The position numbers were made by a program, and so were the translations under genes. This document shows positions 1 through 9,692 of a DNA stretch of 64,000 bases, piece after piece; position 1 is the stretch's first letter, and every line of letters starts with the position of its first letter. Below the pieces are notes generated by a model that was given only the letters and a program-made list of their open reading frames with translations, had not been told where the DNA came from and did no database searches. The stretch is from the IMG/VR virus record IMGVR_UViG_3300035670_000185, positions 1 to 64,000 of that record; one strand, 5' to 3'. Source of the stretch: a virus.

Positions 1-1
1 T

Positions 2-2617
2 CCTAACTTTTGTCCAAAGGTTACCGACTTGTGTGATGTAGGTTTAACTGGTATTGATAATGGTTTGGTTAAAAAAATGTCAGGAGAGACAATCCAAATA
101 ACAACAGGACTTTACACAAACAACACAGACAAATATAGTCGATACAAATACGATAGGAGAATGAAACTTCATCCTATCACAGGATTTACTACAACACAAA
201 ATAGATTGTGGAATGATGATTCATATACTTACGATTTGAGTTATGCAACTGATGGAGGTCCTGTAGGATATTTTGCAAGATTAGATGGAGGATTTTTTCA
301 AGGGTTTTATAAGATACCTGGGTATGATTACCAAATTTTCCCACAAAGAGTTCCACTAGGTTGGACTGCGGAATTTATGTTAAGATACCGATGGACTGGA
401 GATACAAGTGTTGGTCTTAACAATCGATATCCTAATAATAAAGGAACATTCTTTTATATGGGTTCTCGGGCTGAAAACAAATTTTATCATTATGCCGATG
501 GAGAACCAAAACAAGATACCGGATATACAAGAGTAACCTCAGGTTTAACTTGTATGCATACTTGTGGGTGTGCTAGTTCTGCCAACACCGCATCGACTTG
601 TCTTCAAGTTTATCAGATTTCAGGGGGTACATCAAAAAATTGTTCATGTGGATGTAATTGTGAGTGTGAGGTAAATGCACAATATCCTGAAAAAGATCCA
701 TTATATGACGGAGTGTCAAATGGACTTTCATTAAGGTTAAGTGGTGATAGTGGTAATCCGAGATTATGTATAAAAACCTATACAATAACTGGAGGTTGTG
801 AAACAACAGGAACTTGTCAAACAGGATTGACTTATCACACAGGAACATCAGTTACCGAATGGTGTTCAACACGAGGGATTTTTGACGATTGTAAAAATAC
901 ACCATATATTCAGTTGGAACATTGGGTTCAAATTGACGCTGTCTTTCAAAGAAATCAATGGTTAGATACCTGTGACCTTTATGAGAAGGGAGGATTGGGT
1001 CTTCTTGTTGATACAATTTATACCGCAACGCCAGCAAACAATAGTGTTAGTTTGATTGAGCCACCACTAACTCATGAATTACCTTATGATCCGGCAACAA
1101 CTGAAATTGTAACATTCAATGACAATTGGACGGAAGAGAAAAAATATAGATTGGGAACTCTAAAAATATTCGTCAATGGTAAATTGTTTATGGTTGCCGA
1201 GAACTTCGAAGAAATTATTCCAAGATTGTTAAATGTAGAACGAGAAAAACAGATTGGTGTTGGATATAATATTTCTTTAGGTGGAGGTACCCAAGGACTC
1301 AAAGATAATTTAACATTTTCGGGAGGTTGTTCAGAATCTATAAGTGGAATTACCTATCAACAAGACCCTGAATGTTTAACAAGCGACGATTTAGATAATA
1401 CAATATATTCAGGACTAACCACACATATTAAATTAGAAGAATATTTTGGTGGTAGTATGATTGGTGATATCAGTGCGTTTAGAATGTACGTTGAACCGTT
1501 GAATGCGTCACAAGTTTGGCATAATTTCAAATTGTTAAAAACAAGATATGGATTACTAGATCCAAAATGTCCTGATTGTTTTGTTATTCTTCCGAGTCCG
1601 ACCCCAACTTCGAGTGCAACTCCAACTCCAACAAATACACAAACTCCAACACAAACTCCAAGTCAAACTGCAAGTGTAACTCCAACCGCTAGTGTTGGAC
1701 AAACTCCGACCGCCACAGAAACACAAACTCCAACGCCAACAGTAACTCCAACAAATACAGAAACTCCAACTCAGACACCTTCTCAAACTGTGACTCAAAC
1801 GTCAACAGTTACCCCAACCGCAAGTGTTGGACAAACTCCAACCGCAACTGAAACATCTACACCAACTCCGACTAATACTCCTTCTGTAACACCAACTAAT
1901 ACTCAAACCCCAACAAATACTGAAACACCTACTAACACCGTAACTCCAACTATCACACCAACCAATACGTCAACTGAAACTCCAACAAATACTCCAACTC
2001 AGACAACCACTGAGACGCCGACAAACACTCCTACAAATACGGAAACTCCAACAAATACACCAACTCAGACAACAACTGAGACACCGACTAGTACTCCAAC
2101 TTCAACCCAAACTCCTACAAATACTGTGACCCCAACACCTACAAATACTGAAACTCCTACAAGTACACCAAGTTCAACCCCAACCGAAACTCCGACGCAA
2201 ACACCAACCAACACCCCAACGAATACTGAAACACCGACCCAAACTGCAACACCTACACAAACTCCTACACCAAGTGTGACGGTTGGATTAACTCCGACCG
2301 CAACCGAAACGCAAACACCGACCCCAACTGTAACTCCTACTAATACTGAGACGCAAACACCGACCCCAACCCCAACTGTAACTCCAACTAATACTGAGAC
2401 ACCAACACAAACACCAACTAATACAGTAACGACTACTCCTTCAAATACAGTGACATCAACTCCTACAAATACTCAGACACTAACACCGACCAACACAGAA
2501 ACTCCAACTTCCACACCAACTGTTACGCCAACACCAACTCCTGAGGGATTTTTATTACAAGAAGATTTATTTAGAATAGACCAAGAAGATGGATTCGGAA
2601 TTCTAATTACACCATAA
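2..2617 (+). CDS. Fibre-like virion protein with lectin-like domain and mucin-like Thr/Pro stalk (5' partial)
   Basis: The frame is open back to base 2, so the gene starts before the window; the TTG at 29 is only the first start-like codon and is probably internal. The first ~500 visible residues look like a LamG/concanavalin-A-type beta-sandwich region (for example the segment around [11 protein letters not shown] near base 1165, with the regular Gly/aromatic pattern of such folds). It includes a Cys-rich patch at about bases 550-680 with several CxC pairs. From about base 1590 to 2545 the protein becomes ~320 residues of TPTxTPTxT repeats, almost only Thr, Pro, Ser, Asn, Gln and Glu, then ends with a short acidic tail. 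Such an arrangement suits an exposed receptor-binding or decoration protein on a flexible stalk. It opens a group of related Thr/Pro proteins. Which part of the virion it belongs to is not shown by the sequence. Confidence 0.7.
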   Translation, partial: PNFCPKVTDLCDVGLTGIDNGLVKKMSGETIQITTGLYTNNTDKYSRYKYDRRMKLHPITGFTTTQNRLWNDDSYTYDLSYATDGGPVGYFARLDGGFFQGFYKIPGYDYQIFPQRVPLGWTAEFMLRYRWTGDTSVGLNNRYPNNKGTFFYMGSRAENKFYHYADGEPKQDTGYTRVTSGLTCMHTCGCASSANTASTCLQVYQISGGTSKNCSCGCNCECEVNAQYPEKDPLYDGVSNGLSLRLSGDSGNPRLCIKTYTITGGCETTGTCQTGLTYHTGTSVTEWCSTRGIFDDCKNTPYIQLEHWVQIDAVFQRNQWLDTCDLYEKGGLGLLVDTIYTATPANNSVSLIEPPLTHELPYDPATTEIVTFNDNWTEEKKYRLGTLKIFVNGKLFMVAENFEEIIPRLLNVEREKQIGVGYNISLGGGTQGLKDNLTFSGGCSESISGITYQQDPECLTSDDLDNTIYSGLTTHIKLEEYFGGSMIGDISAFRMYVEPLNASQVWHNFKLLKTRYGLLDPKCPDCFVILPSPTPTSSATPTPTNTQTPTQTPSQTASVTPTASVGQTPTATETQTPTPTVTPTNTETPTQTPSQTVTQTSTVTPTASVGQTPTATETSTPTPTNTPSVTPTNTQTPTNTETPTNTVTPTITPTNTSTETPTNTPTQTTTETPTNTPTNTETPTNTPTQTTTETPTSTPTSTQTPTNTVTPTPTNTETPTSTPSSTPTETPTQTPTNTPTNTETPTQTATPTQTPTPSVTVGLTPTATETQTPTPTVTPTNTETQTPTPTPTVTPTNTETPTQTPTNTVTTTPSNTVTSTPTNTQTLTPTNTETPTSTPTVTPTPTPEGFLLQEDLFRIDQEDGFGILITP
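1591..2545 (+). repeat. Coding Thr/Pro low-complexity repeat tract
   Basis: Degenerate hexa- and nonanucleotide repeats built on act-cca-aca and similar codons encode (T-P-T-x)n. The unit [13 protein letters not shown] recurs twice (about bases 1678-1720 and 1813-1855) and a variant, [13 protein letters not shown], once near 2272-2312. This suggests internal duplication. Synonymous codons vary between units, so the tract is under protein-level selection and is not a recent microsatellite. Confidence 0.85.
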
Positions 2618-2641
2618 ATTTATAATATATATTAAAATACA

Positions 2642-3277
2642 ATGCCTAATTTACCAATATCACAATTACCAGAATTAACAGCAATAACTGCAAATGCTGA
2701 GTTTGCGGTTGCTCAAGGGGGGGTAACCTACAAAGTTAAAAATAGTACTCTAGCTCCATTTCCAACTGTTTATGGATTGTTTTCACAAACGGGAAATAGT
2801 GTTACTGTAAGTGGTACGACAACAGAATCAACCTTGATTGACGGTGGTGTTGGGACATTAAGTGTTCCTGCCAATGGATTTTCGGTTGGTGATAGTTTTA
2901 GAGCCGATTTTGGTGGAGTATTAAATGTTGGGAATAATCAAACCATCAGAATAAGATTGAAAACTGGATCAGTTGTATTGGCGGATAGTGGAATACAAGC
3001 GATAACAAATATTACAAATGACATATGGTCACTATCGGTTAACTTTACAATCAGATCTATCGGAGTTGCTGGTGTTGCATCAATTGTTTCTTTAGGATCA
3101 TTTCACTATTCAAAAACTTCAAATACTACAGTAGAAGGATTTTCATTTAATACGGTAAATAACACCACATTTGATACAACAGTTAATAATACTTTAGATG
3201 TGACAGTAGAGTGGGGAAGTACAAACGCCGTCAATAATATCTACAGTGACATCTTTGTATTGAATAAAATATATTAA
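2642..3277 (+). CDS. Small tail-fibre-type structural protein
   Basis: 211 aa. The N-terminus (MPNLPISQLPELTAITANAE, then FAVAQGGVTYKV) is of the type found at the start of many phage tail-fibre and appendage proteins, where ISxLPxL/TxxxxxDxxxVxxxGxTYKV mediates virion attachment. The rest (residues ~45-211) is Ser/Thr/Asn/Val-rich beta-structure with no catalytic motif, like a trimeric fibre head. A weak AATTTATAAT element lies upstream. It sits between two Thr/Pro-stalk genes, which supports a role in the same appendage. Assignment as fibre is inferred from the N-terminus and context. Confidence 0.6.
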   Translation: MPNLPISQLPELTAITANAEFAVAQGGVTYKVKNSTLAPFPTVYGLFSQTGNSVTVSGTTTESTLIDGGVGTLSVPANGFSVGDSFRADFGGVLNVGNNQTIRIRLKTGSVVLADSGIQAITNITNDIWSLSVNFTIRSIGVAGVASIVSLGSFHYSKTSNTTVEGFSFNTVNNTTFDTTVNNTLDVTVEWGSTNAVNNIYSDIFVLNKIY

Positions 3278-3292
3278 TAATTGAACTAAGGA

Positions 3293-3856
3293 ATGCCCTG
3301 TAATTATTACCAAATAATAAACTACAATAGTGTTGAAAATGGATATTACCGATATACAGGTTGTACTGGTATTGTTAGTGTCGGAATTATATCCCCATTG
3401 AACACAGAGTATGTTTGTGCCGAAGATTTGGTAAAAGAAAGTTATAGTGGGCCGTTGGACATTACAAACATAGGATTATGTCCAACGGCTACACCAACTC
3501 CGTCTATCACTCCATCAGTAACTCCAACCGTAAGTATAACTCCTACATCAATCACACAAACTCCAACACCGACTTACTCTCCAACACCGTCCGTTACTCC
3601 GTCTGCGGTATATAAACGAAATTTACGTGCTGGCGGATGGTATCAAAATGTTTGTCAATCGGTAAATCAAATCGCGAATCCTGCAAACGCCACGGTGTAC
3701 ACAACGATACCGTTTCACGAACTCGAGATTGGTGACAGAGTTTATGGGAATAAAGAGTTAACAATTCCTCCAGTTGGTAATTTCTTTACATTCTCAGATG
3801 GGGCAATTTTCGTTCAATTAAATGGAACTTTGATAATAAACAAAGGAATTTGTTAA
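3293..3856 (+). CDS. Small fibre-like protein with central Thr/Pro stalk
   Basis: 187 aa in three parts: an N-terminal Cys-containing domain (residues ~1-62, with CNYYQ, YRYTGCTG and GLCPT), a Thr/Pro/Ser hinge (~63-103), and a C-terminal beta-rich domain (~104-187) ending in INKGIC. The cysteines and a stalk between two small domains fit an extracellular virion appendage. It follows the preceding gene by 15 nt, so it is probably in the same transcript. No family is recognised. Confidence 0.55.
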   Translation: MPCNYYQIINYNSVENGYYRYTGCTGIVSVGIISPLNTEYVCAEDLVKESYSGPLDITNIGLCPTATPTPSITPSVTPTVSITPTSITQTPTPTYSPTPSVTPSAVYKRNLRAGGWYQNVCQSVNQIANPANATVYTTIPFHELEIGDRVYGNKELTIPPVGNFFTFSDGAIFVQLNGTLIINKGIC

Positions 3857-3894
3857 TCACATCATAAAACCAGTGAAGATTATAGAACTTTGTA

Positions 3895-3903
3895 ATATTT
3901 ATA
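3895..3903 (+). promoter_or_regulatory. TATTTAT late-promoter candidate
   Basis: ATATTTATA, with TATTTAT at 3896-3902, lies 19 nt before the ATG at 3922. It continues as TATTTATAAATTAAATAAG, a 19-nt string that recurs exactly at 61648 in front of another virion gene and in its first 15 nt at 53296. Confidence 0.55.
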
Positions 3904-3921
3904 AATTAAATAAGTTAAACG

Positions 3922-4134
3922 ATGGCATGTAGTAAATATATACTTACAAATACGGGGTCAACATCAGTGAATTTTAGTTATAGAAGATGTGATGATTCAA
4001 TGTGGGACTATCAAATCCAACTATCCCCGAACCAAGTAAAAAATATTTGGGTAACTGACGGAACATATACTGTGACACCATTATTCAAACCATCAATATC
4101 TTTGATTAACGACGGAGTTTTTCCTCCGGTCTAA
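3922..4134 (+). CDS. 70-aa virion-type domain, paralogue of the next gene's N-terminus
   Basis: The 70 residues match the first ~70 residues of the following gene at most positions (shared [33 protein letters not shown]). This gene stops where the neighbour continues into a Thr/Pro stalk. It is therefore a stand-alone copy of a small Cys-containing head domain, made by tandem duplication with loss or later gain of the stalk. It has its own TATTTAT element. Function unknown; the domain probably anchors or caps the stalk. Confidence 0.6.
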   Translation: MACSKYILTNTGSTSVNFSYRRCDDSMWDYQIQLSPNQVKNIWVTDGTYTVTPLFKPSISLINDGVFPPV

Positions 4135-4160
4135 TTTAGCGGAAAAAAATATAAAAATAT

Positions 4161-5060
4161 ATGGCTTGCAGTAAATACATTCTTACAAATACAGGTTCAA
4201 CTGTAGTAAATTTTAGTTATAGAAGATGCGATGATTCTTTTTGGGATTATCAAGTTGAATTGTTACCTAATCAAACAAAAAATATTTGGGTTATTGATGG
4301 GACCTACACAATTGCATCATCTTTCAAATCAACGGTTTCTTTAGTTAATGAAGGAGCGTTTCCTCCAATCTCTGCAACTAACACGCCAACTCCGTCTCCG
4401 ACTCTAACACCATCTCCAACGATGACACCAACTGAAACCCCTACAAATACTCCAACTCCGAGTGTAACGGCAACAGAAACTGGAACACCTACACCGACTC
4501 CAACTAATACTGAAACATCGACCCCAACTCCGAGCGTGACCGCAACAGAAACACCGAGTCCAACTCCAACTGAAACACCGAGTCCAACTCCAACTGAAAC
4601 ACCAACTAATACACCTACAGAAACTCCAACTGAAACTCCTACAAACACACCAACTGCAAGTATAACTGCGTCTCCTGGAATGACACCAACTGCAACAGAA
4701 ACTCAGACCCCAACTCCAACTGAAACTCCTACTAATACCCCTAGCGAAACTCCAACAAGTACACCTACAGAAACTCCAACAGAAACTCCTACTAATACTC
4801 CAAGCGAAACTCCAACAAGTACACCTACAGAAACTCCAACAGAAACTCCAACAAGTACACCTACCGAGACTCCAACCGAAACTCCTACCAATACACCTTC
4901 AGGAACTCCAAGTGAAACTCCTACCGAGACTCCAACTGAAACTCCAACAAGTACACCTACCGAGACTCCAACCGAAACTCCTACCAATACACCTTCAGGA
5001 ACTCCAAGTGAAACTCCTACCGAGACTCCTACTATGACACCTACACCGTCGCAACCTTAA
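4161..5060 (+). CDS. Mucin-like virion protein: small domain plus ~225-residue Thr/Pro stalk
   Basis: 299 aa. Residues 1-72 are the same domain as the preceding 70-aa protein. Residues ~73-299 are almost only [15 protein letters not shown]-type repeats and run to the stop without a C-terminal globular domain. The composition (Thr/Pro/Ser/Glu, no hydrophobic or aromatic residues) is that of a mucin-like stalk and offers a dense field of possible O-glycosylation sites. The gene is last in the fibre group, before a strong terminator and the glycosyltransferase cluster. Minus-strand ORFs rich in Val-Gly across it are artefacts of the repeat. Confidence 0.6.
   Translation: MACSKYILTNTGSTVVNFSYRRCDDSFWDYQVELLPNQTKNIWVIDGTYTIASSFKSTVSLVNEGAFPPISATNTPTPSPTLTPSPTMTPTETPTNTPTPSVTATETGTPTPTPTNTETSTPTPSVTATETPSPTPTETPSPTPTETPTNTPTETPTETPTNTPTASITASPGMTPTATETQTPTPTETPTNTPSETPTSTPTETPTETPTNTPSETPTSTPTETPTETPTSTPTETPTETPTNTPSGTPSETPTETPTETPTSTPTETPTETPTNTPSGTPSETPTETPTMTPTPSQP
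4743..4849 (+). repeat. 47-bp direct repeat, period 60
   Basis: Bases 4743-4789 and 4803-4849 are identical by eye, with the copies 60 bp apart. They lie in the Thr/Pro stalk and encode [16 protein letters not shown] twice. Confidence 0.85.
4842..5029 (+). repeat. Perfect 92-bp direct repeat, period 96
   Basis: Bases 4842-4933 and 4938-5029 are identical by eye, separated by 4 bp. Because even synonymous positions match, the duplication is recent and the stalk length is likely to vary between related phages. Confidence 0.9.
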
Positions 5061-5084
5061 GAAAAAAAATAAATTAATGTTCAC

Positions 5085-5114
5085 AAAACCCTCCACTTTG
5101 ACGGAGGGTTTTTT
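5085..5114 (+). terminator. Rho-independent terminator after fibre genes
   Basis: Stem AAAACCCTCC (5085-5094) pairs with GGAGGGTTTT (5103-5112) around an 8-nt loop, followed by further T. It separates the fibre group from the glycosyltransferase cluster. Confidence 0.85.
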
Positions 5115-5139
5115 ACTTTTAGGATAAAATATATTTCAA

Positions 5140-6402
5140 ATGAAAATTTTTATTCAAATTGCTTCTTACCGAGACCCACAGTTGGTTCCAACCCTTAAAG
5201 ATATGATTGCAAACGCAAAAAAACCAAATAATTTGGTCTTTGGTATTGCAAGACAATATAGTGAATCTGATGGATTCGATAATTTGGATGAGTTTAGAAA
5301 AGATAAACGATTCAAAATCTTGGACATCCCATATCAAGAATCTAAAGGAGTTTGTTGGGCAAGAAATTTGACACAACAACTTTATGGTGGTGAAGAATAT
5401 ACATTACAAATTGATTCACACATGAGGTTTATCAAAGATTGGGATGATGTATTAATCAAAATGATTAAAGGATTACAAAAGGATGGATATAAGAAACCTT
5501 TGTTGACAGGTTATGTTCCTTCATTCGATCCTGAAAATGACCCTGCAGGTCGTGCACAAGACGCGTGGAGAATGGCTTTCGACAGATTCATTCCTGAAGG
5601 GGCGGTATTCTTTTTACCTGAAACAATACCAGGTTGGAGAGAGATGACAAAACCTGTTACCGCAAGATTCTATTCCGCTCACTTCTGTTTTACACTCGGA
5701 CAATTCTCAACTGAAGTACAACACAACCCTGAATATTATTTTCACGGAGAAGAAATTTCAATTGCGGCAAGAGCATATACCTGGGGTTACGATTTGTTCC
5801 ACCCACACATTCCTGTTGTGTATCACGAATACACTCGTAAAGGTAGGACCAAACAATGGGATGACGATAAAACTTGGGGTGATAAAAACAAACATTCTCA
5901 CTTAACAAATAGAAAACTATTTGGTATGGACGGTGAAACTCAAGAAGGACATGATGGTCAATATGGATTTGGTACTGTCAGAACTCTCAGAGAATATGAA
6001 AGATATGCCGGATTGTTATTCGAAAAAAGAGCGGTTGACCAACATTGTTTGGATAAAAAATATCCACCGAGTCCTTTGATTGAAGATGAGGAAGAATGGA
6101 AAAAGAGTTTTTCAACAATTTACAAACACTGTATTGATATTGGGTACACAAGTGTACCTGAAAAAGATTATGACTTTTGGGTTGTTGCCTTCCACGGGCC
6201 AAATGATGAAACCATTTATCGAAGAGATGCCGATAAAAATGAAATTGCAGGATTTATGAGAGACCCTGACAAATACTGTAAGGTATGGAGAGAATTTCCT
6301 ACAACTGTGTTGCCATCGTATTGGGTGGTTTGGCCTCACTCAGAATCTAAAGGTTGGTGTGATAGATTAACAGGACAACTAAATCATAACCACGTAAGTT
6401 AA
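5140..6402 (+). CDS. GT60-like GlcNAc-transferase (Skp1/mucin type)
   Basis: 420 aa. The start IFIQIASYRDPQLVPTLKDM, the stretch YQESKGVCWARN, the metal-binding LQIDSHMRF (Asp92-Ser-His94) and the later HGEEISIAARAYTWGYDLFHP segment are the hallmarks of the glycosyltransferase (GlcNAc) family that includes Dictyostelium Skp1 hydroxyproline GlcNAc-transferase and protozoan mucin polypeptide GlcNAc-transferases. Expected fold is GT-A, cytoplasmic, with UDP-sugar as donor. It heads a run of four transferase genes and lies directly after the Thr/Pro-rich virion genes. Known: family members act on Pro/Thr-rich protein acceptors. Inferred: this one modifies the phage's own stalks. An alternative is modification of a host surface glycan or of DNA-linked sugars. 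Confidence 0.75.
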   Translation: MKIFIQIASYRDPQLVPTLKDMIANAKKPNNLVFGIARQYSESDGFDNLDEFRKDKRFKILDIPYQESKGVCWARNLTQQLYGGEEYTLQIDSHMRFIKDWDDVLIKMIKGLQKDGYKKPLLTGYVPSFDPENDPAGRAQDAWRMAFDRFIPEGAVFFLPETIPGWREMTKPVTARFYSAHFCFTLGQFSTEVQHNPEYYFHGEEISIAARAYTWGYDLFHPHIPVVYHEYTRKGRTKQWDDDKTWGDKNKHSHLTNRKLFGMDGETQEGHDGQYGFGTVRTLREYERYAGLLFEKRAVDQHCLDKKYPPSPLIEDEEEWKKSFSTIYKHCIDIGYTSVPEKDYDFWVVAFHGPNDETIYRRDADKNEIAGFMRDPDKYCKVWREFPTTVLPSYWVVWPHSESKGWCDRLTGQLNHNHVS

Positions 6403-7148
6403 TGAAGTTTTCAGAGATACCAAAGTTTGTTATCAACTTGGACAGAAGACCTGATAGAATGGAATCAATAACCAAAGAAATGGAATATATTGGTTGGGAT
6501 TTCGAAAGGTTTTCAGCGATAGATACAAACTCGTATATGGGTATTACCAAATCCACATTCGAAATTATTAAAATTGCTCAAGAAAGAAAATATCCAAGAG
6601 TAATGTTAATTGAAGATGATTGTGGGTTTATGCCATATGCGAAAGATTTATTGATACAAATTGAAGAAACTTGTTCTGACTTGGAGTTTGCAATGTTTAA
6701 TTTGGGTCCAACACAAAATAGGCCTATCAATGTTAGTGATAAGTATGAGTTATTGTTTGATATGACAAATACTCCTGAGGCACCACCCGAGTGTAGAGGG
6801 ATTTACGGTGCTAACATGGTGATTTATGATGAGTCAATTTATGACAAAATTTTTGATATTTCACAAACCGCATTTACTACAAGTGGAGAATATTACTTTG
6901 CGTTAGACGATTACACTTATCAGTTTATTGTTCAAAAATATCAAAGTTATTCACCAATATTACCAATTGCTCCACAGAAATCGAATTACTCGAACATATC
7001 AGAAGGTATGTACAACAATTGGTACATGCAAACATATAATTGGAATAGGTGGACTCCAAGAAAAATACCAAATGAATTTATGGACCAATATAAGGTCCAA
7101 GAAATGAAAGATAAAAACGAACATCATAAATTTTATTATGTCAGTTAA
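6402..7148 (+). CDS. GT25-family-like glycosyltransferase
   Basis: 248 aa. The opening FVINLDRRPDRMESI, then FERFSAID, and VMLIEDDCGF (acidic metal-binding EDD at ~73-75) match the glycosyltransferase family 25 pattern known from LPS galactosyltransferases and collagen hydroxylysine galactosyltransferases. The start overlaps the preceding stop as TAATG at 6402, so translation is coupled. Acceptor unknown; the context suggests it extends a sugar added by its neighbour. Confidence 0.75.
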   Translation: MKFSEIPKFVINLDRRPDRMESITKEMEYIGWDFERFSAIDTNSYMGITKSTFEIIKIAQERKYPRVMLIEDDCGFMPYAKDLLIQIEETCSDLEFAMFNLGPTQNRPINVSDKYELLFDMTNTPEAPPECRGIYGANMVIYDESIYDKIFDISQTAFTTSGEYYFALDDYTYQFIVQKYQSYSPILPIAPQKSNYSNISEGMYNNWYMQTYNWNRWTPRKIPNEFMDQYKVQEMKDKNEHHKFYYVS

Positions 7149-8019
7149 ATTTATAACTTCAATATATAGTGACTTATATGGTACTGAGTTTGGTGGAAGA
7201 ACAAACAGAGGTGGTCATTATAGATTTAGTTTATTGTCATTACTCAAGATGACGGACGCAGATTTTTTGTGTTACACTTCAGACAGGGAATTGGAATCAT
7301 TAATTAAATTTTTTTATGAAGAACACCAAATTTCTCCTGAAAAATTAAAATTCCAAACATTTGATATTTCACAAACGAAATTTAGAGATTTAATTAATCA
7401 ATATAAAAATATTGATGAAACAAAAAAATCTGATAGATGTATTGAAATCCAATATTCTAAATTTCATTGGTGGTGGAATGAAGACAAATCTTACGATTAC
7501 TATTATTGGATTGATGCCGGATTATCCCATTGTGGTTTAATCCCATTGAAATATTTGACCGATAATGGATTGGTTAGAAGATATTATGAAAGTTCCTTAT
7601 TCAATAATGAATTTTTGAAAAATGTAATAGAAGAAACCAAAGATAAATTTTTGATAATCGGTAAAGAAAACGATAGAAATTTTTGGTCAGGTACTGTGGA
7701 CAGAAAATGGTATAAAGAGTACGACAGAGGATTACATATTATCGGAGGACTTTTTGGTGGGCACAAAAGTAAATGGGACGAAATTGTTAATTTATTTGAA
7801 GGGTACATTCAAAACATTATATCTGAAGATAAAGGGAACCCACATGAGGAACACGTCATGACCTTGATGTATTATAATCATAAAGAACTTTTTGAACGAA
7901 AACATTTTGATATTTGGTGGTGTCGGGATAGTGCTCCACGAGGTACTTCTGAAGAACTATTTCAACAGAATAAAAGTTTTTATAAAATATTAGAAGAATT
8001 TAATAAAATATATGAGTAA
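7138..8019 (+). CDS. Probable glycosyltransferase, HtrL/YibB-like
   Basis: 293 aa, overlapping the previous gene by 11 nt and the next by 8 nt. It begins with FITSIYSDLYGTEFGGR and has a central YYYWIDAGLSHCG near residue 124, followed by GGLFGGHKSKWDEIVNLFE and EEHVMTLMYY. This layout (WIDxG acidic motif, then a GG-FGG acceptor-side motif, then an E/D-containing helix) is shared with the N-terminal half of the next gene, which clearly resembles the WlaTC/HtrL (YibB) family linked to polysaccharide synthesis. Substrate unknown. Confidence 0.55.
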   Translation: MSVKFITSIYSDLYGTEFGGRTNRGGHYRFSLLSLLKMTDADFLCYTSDRELESLIKFFYEEHQISPEKLKFQTFDISQTKFRDLINQYKNIDETKKSDRCIEIQYSKFHWWWNEDKSYDYYYWIDAGLSHCGLIPLKYLTDNGLVRRYYESSLFNNEFLKNVIEETKDKFLIIGKENDRNFWSGTVDRKWYKEYDRGLHIIGGLFGGHKSKWDEIVNLFEGYIQNIISEDKGNPHEEHVMTLMYYNHKELFERKHFDIWWCRDSAPRGTSEELFQQNKSFYKILEEFNKIYE

Positions 8020-9688
8020 TATAACTTTAGTTACAGGTATTTGGGATATTGGTAGAGGGGAATTAACCGAAGGGTGGAGTAGGTCTTACCAACACTATTT
8101 AGACAAATTTGAGCAATTACTTAAAGTTGAAGAAAACTTAATCATATTTGGTGATGAAGAACTCAAAACTTTTGTTTTCGAAAGAAGGACAACTGAAAAC
8201 ACTCAGTTTATTATTCGTCCATTAAGTTGGTTTACCTCATCAGAATTTTTCCCATTAATTCAAAATATCAGATCTAATCCTGAATGGTATAATCTTGCTG
8301 GTTGGTTGAAGGAATCGACACAAGGTCGTTTAGAAAATTACAATCCTTTAGTGATGTCAAAAATCTTTTTGTTACATGACGCTAAGATAATGGATCAGTT
8401 TAATTCTGAATACATGTTTTGGATCGATGGTGGTTTGACTAATACGGTACATCCTGGATATTTTACTCATGATAAAGTATTAAATAATTTATCCAAATAC
8501 ATTTCGAAGTTTTCATTTATTTGTTTCCCCTATGCGGCCGAAAGAGAAATTCATGGATTTGAATATAACAAATTAAATTCTATTGCGGGTTCCAAAGTTA
8601 ATAAAGTTGCTCGAGGTGGTTTTTTTGGCGGTCCTAAACATACAATTGGTGATGTGAATGGAATTTATTATGGGTTGTTAAAAAGCACTTTAGAAGAAGG
8701 ATACATGGGAACTGAAGAGTCAATCTTTAGTATTATGTGTTACAAACATTCCGATTTATTTAATTATTTTGAAATCGAATCAAATGGATTGGTAGGTAAA
8801 TTTTTTGAAGACCTTAAAAACGATTCCTTGAAAGTTAAAAACGAAAGTTCGGTACAAGTTGTCAATAATTTAGATACTAACAAGGTTGGTTTATATGTAA
8901 TCACATTTAACAGCCCAAACCAGTTTCAAACATTAATCGACTCCATGTTGGCCTATGATAAAGATTATCTCAATAAGACAAGTAAGTTTTTATTAGATAA
9001 TTCCTCAGATTTATCAACTACCGAGGAGTACTCGGCTATTTGTGAAAAATTTGGATTTGAACACATTAAAAAAGACAACTTAGGAATTTGCGGAGGAAGA
9101 CAATGGATTGCGGAACATTTCCAAAATGAAACAGATTTAGATTATTATTTGTTTTTCGAAGATGATATGTTTTTTTATCCTCATGAAGGAAATGTTTGTA
9201 GGAATGGATTCAATAGATATGTTCCAAATTTGTATAGTAAATCATTAGAAATTATCAAAAAAGAAAATTTTGATTTCCTTAAATTAAACTTTAGTGAATT
9301 CTATGGAGATAATAGTACACAATGGTCGTGGTATAATGTTCCTCAACATATAAGAACAGAATTTTGGCCTGACAAACCAAGATTACCCGAAATTGGGTTG
9401 GACCCGAATGCCCCAAAAACTATTTTTAATAATGTTTTGGTACACAAAGGTATCCCTTATGTTTCAGGTGAAGTTTATTATTGTAATTGGCCACAAATCG
9501 TAAGTCGTACGGGAAATCAAAAAATGTTTTTAGATACAACATGGGCCCACCCGTTTGAACAAACATGGATGTCTCACATGTATCAACTAGTTAAAAAAGG
9601 TGAATTAAAGCCTGGTTTATTACTTCTAACACCTACAGAACACGATAGATTCGATCATTACGATAGGGGGCTTCGTAAAGAGTCATAA
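8012..9688 (+). CDS. Two-domain glycosyltransferase: HtrL/YibB-like plus GT-A-like domain
   Basis: 558 aa. Residues 1-~275 resemble the HtrL/YibB family (TLVTGIWDIGRGE, RSYQHYLDKFEQLL, MFWIDGGL near 136, GGFFGGPKHTIGDV). From ~293 a second domain starts afresh (LYVITFNSPNQFQTLIDSM, then GICGGRQWIAEHF and YYLFFEDDMFFYP near ~383) with the layout of a GT-A glycosyltransferase and its acidic metal-binding motif. Two sugar-transferring domains on one chain would allow sequential additions. It ends the four-gene overlapping cluster. The domain assignments rest on motifs only. Confidence 0.65.
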   Translation: MSNITLVTGIWDIGRGELTEGWSRSYQHYLDKFEQLLKVEENLIIFGDEELKTFVFERRTTENTQFIIRPLSWFTSSEFFPLIQNIRSNPEWYNLAGWLKESTQGRLENYNPLVMSKIFLLHDAKIMDQFNSEYMFWIDGGLTNTVHPGYFTHDKVLNNLSKYISKFSFICFPYAAEREIHGFEYNKLNSIAGSKVNKVARGGFFGGPKHTIGDVNGIYYGLLKSTLEEGYMGTEESIFSIMCYKHSDLFNYFEIESNGLVGKFFEDLKNDSLKVKNESSVQVVNNLDTNKVGLYVITFNSPNQFQTLIDSMLAYDKDYLNKTSKFLLDNSSDLSTTEEYSAICEKFGFEHIKKDNLGICGGRQWIAEHFQNETDLDYYLFFEDDMFFYPHEGNVCRNGFNRYVPNLYSKSLEIIKKENFDFLKLNFSEFYGDNSTQWSWYNVPQHIRTEFWPDKPRLPEIGLDPNAPKTIFNNVLVHKGIPYVSGEVYYCNWPQIVSRTGNQKMFLDTTWAHPFEQTWMSHMYQLVKKGELKPGLLLLTPTEHDRFDHYDRGLRKES

Positions 9689-9692
9689 CAGT

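Noticed and set aside
29-31. TTG at base 29 as the true start of the first gene
   Set aside because: The frame is open to the window edge, so the real start is upstream.
1591-2545. CRISPR-like repeat array
   Set aside because: Repeats are short, degenerate and in frame with a protein; there are no unique spacers between fixed repeats.
4304-4987. Minus-strand ORFs reading as Val-Gly repeats
   Set aside because: They are the reverse reading of the Thr/Pro-coding repeat, have no plausible protein composition, and are explained by the repeat itself.
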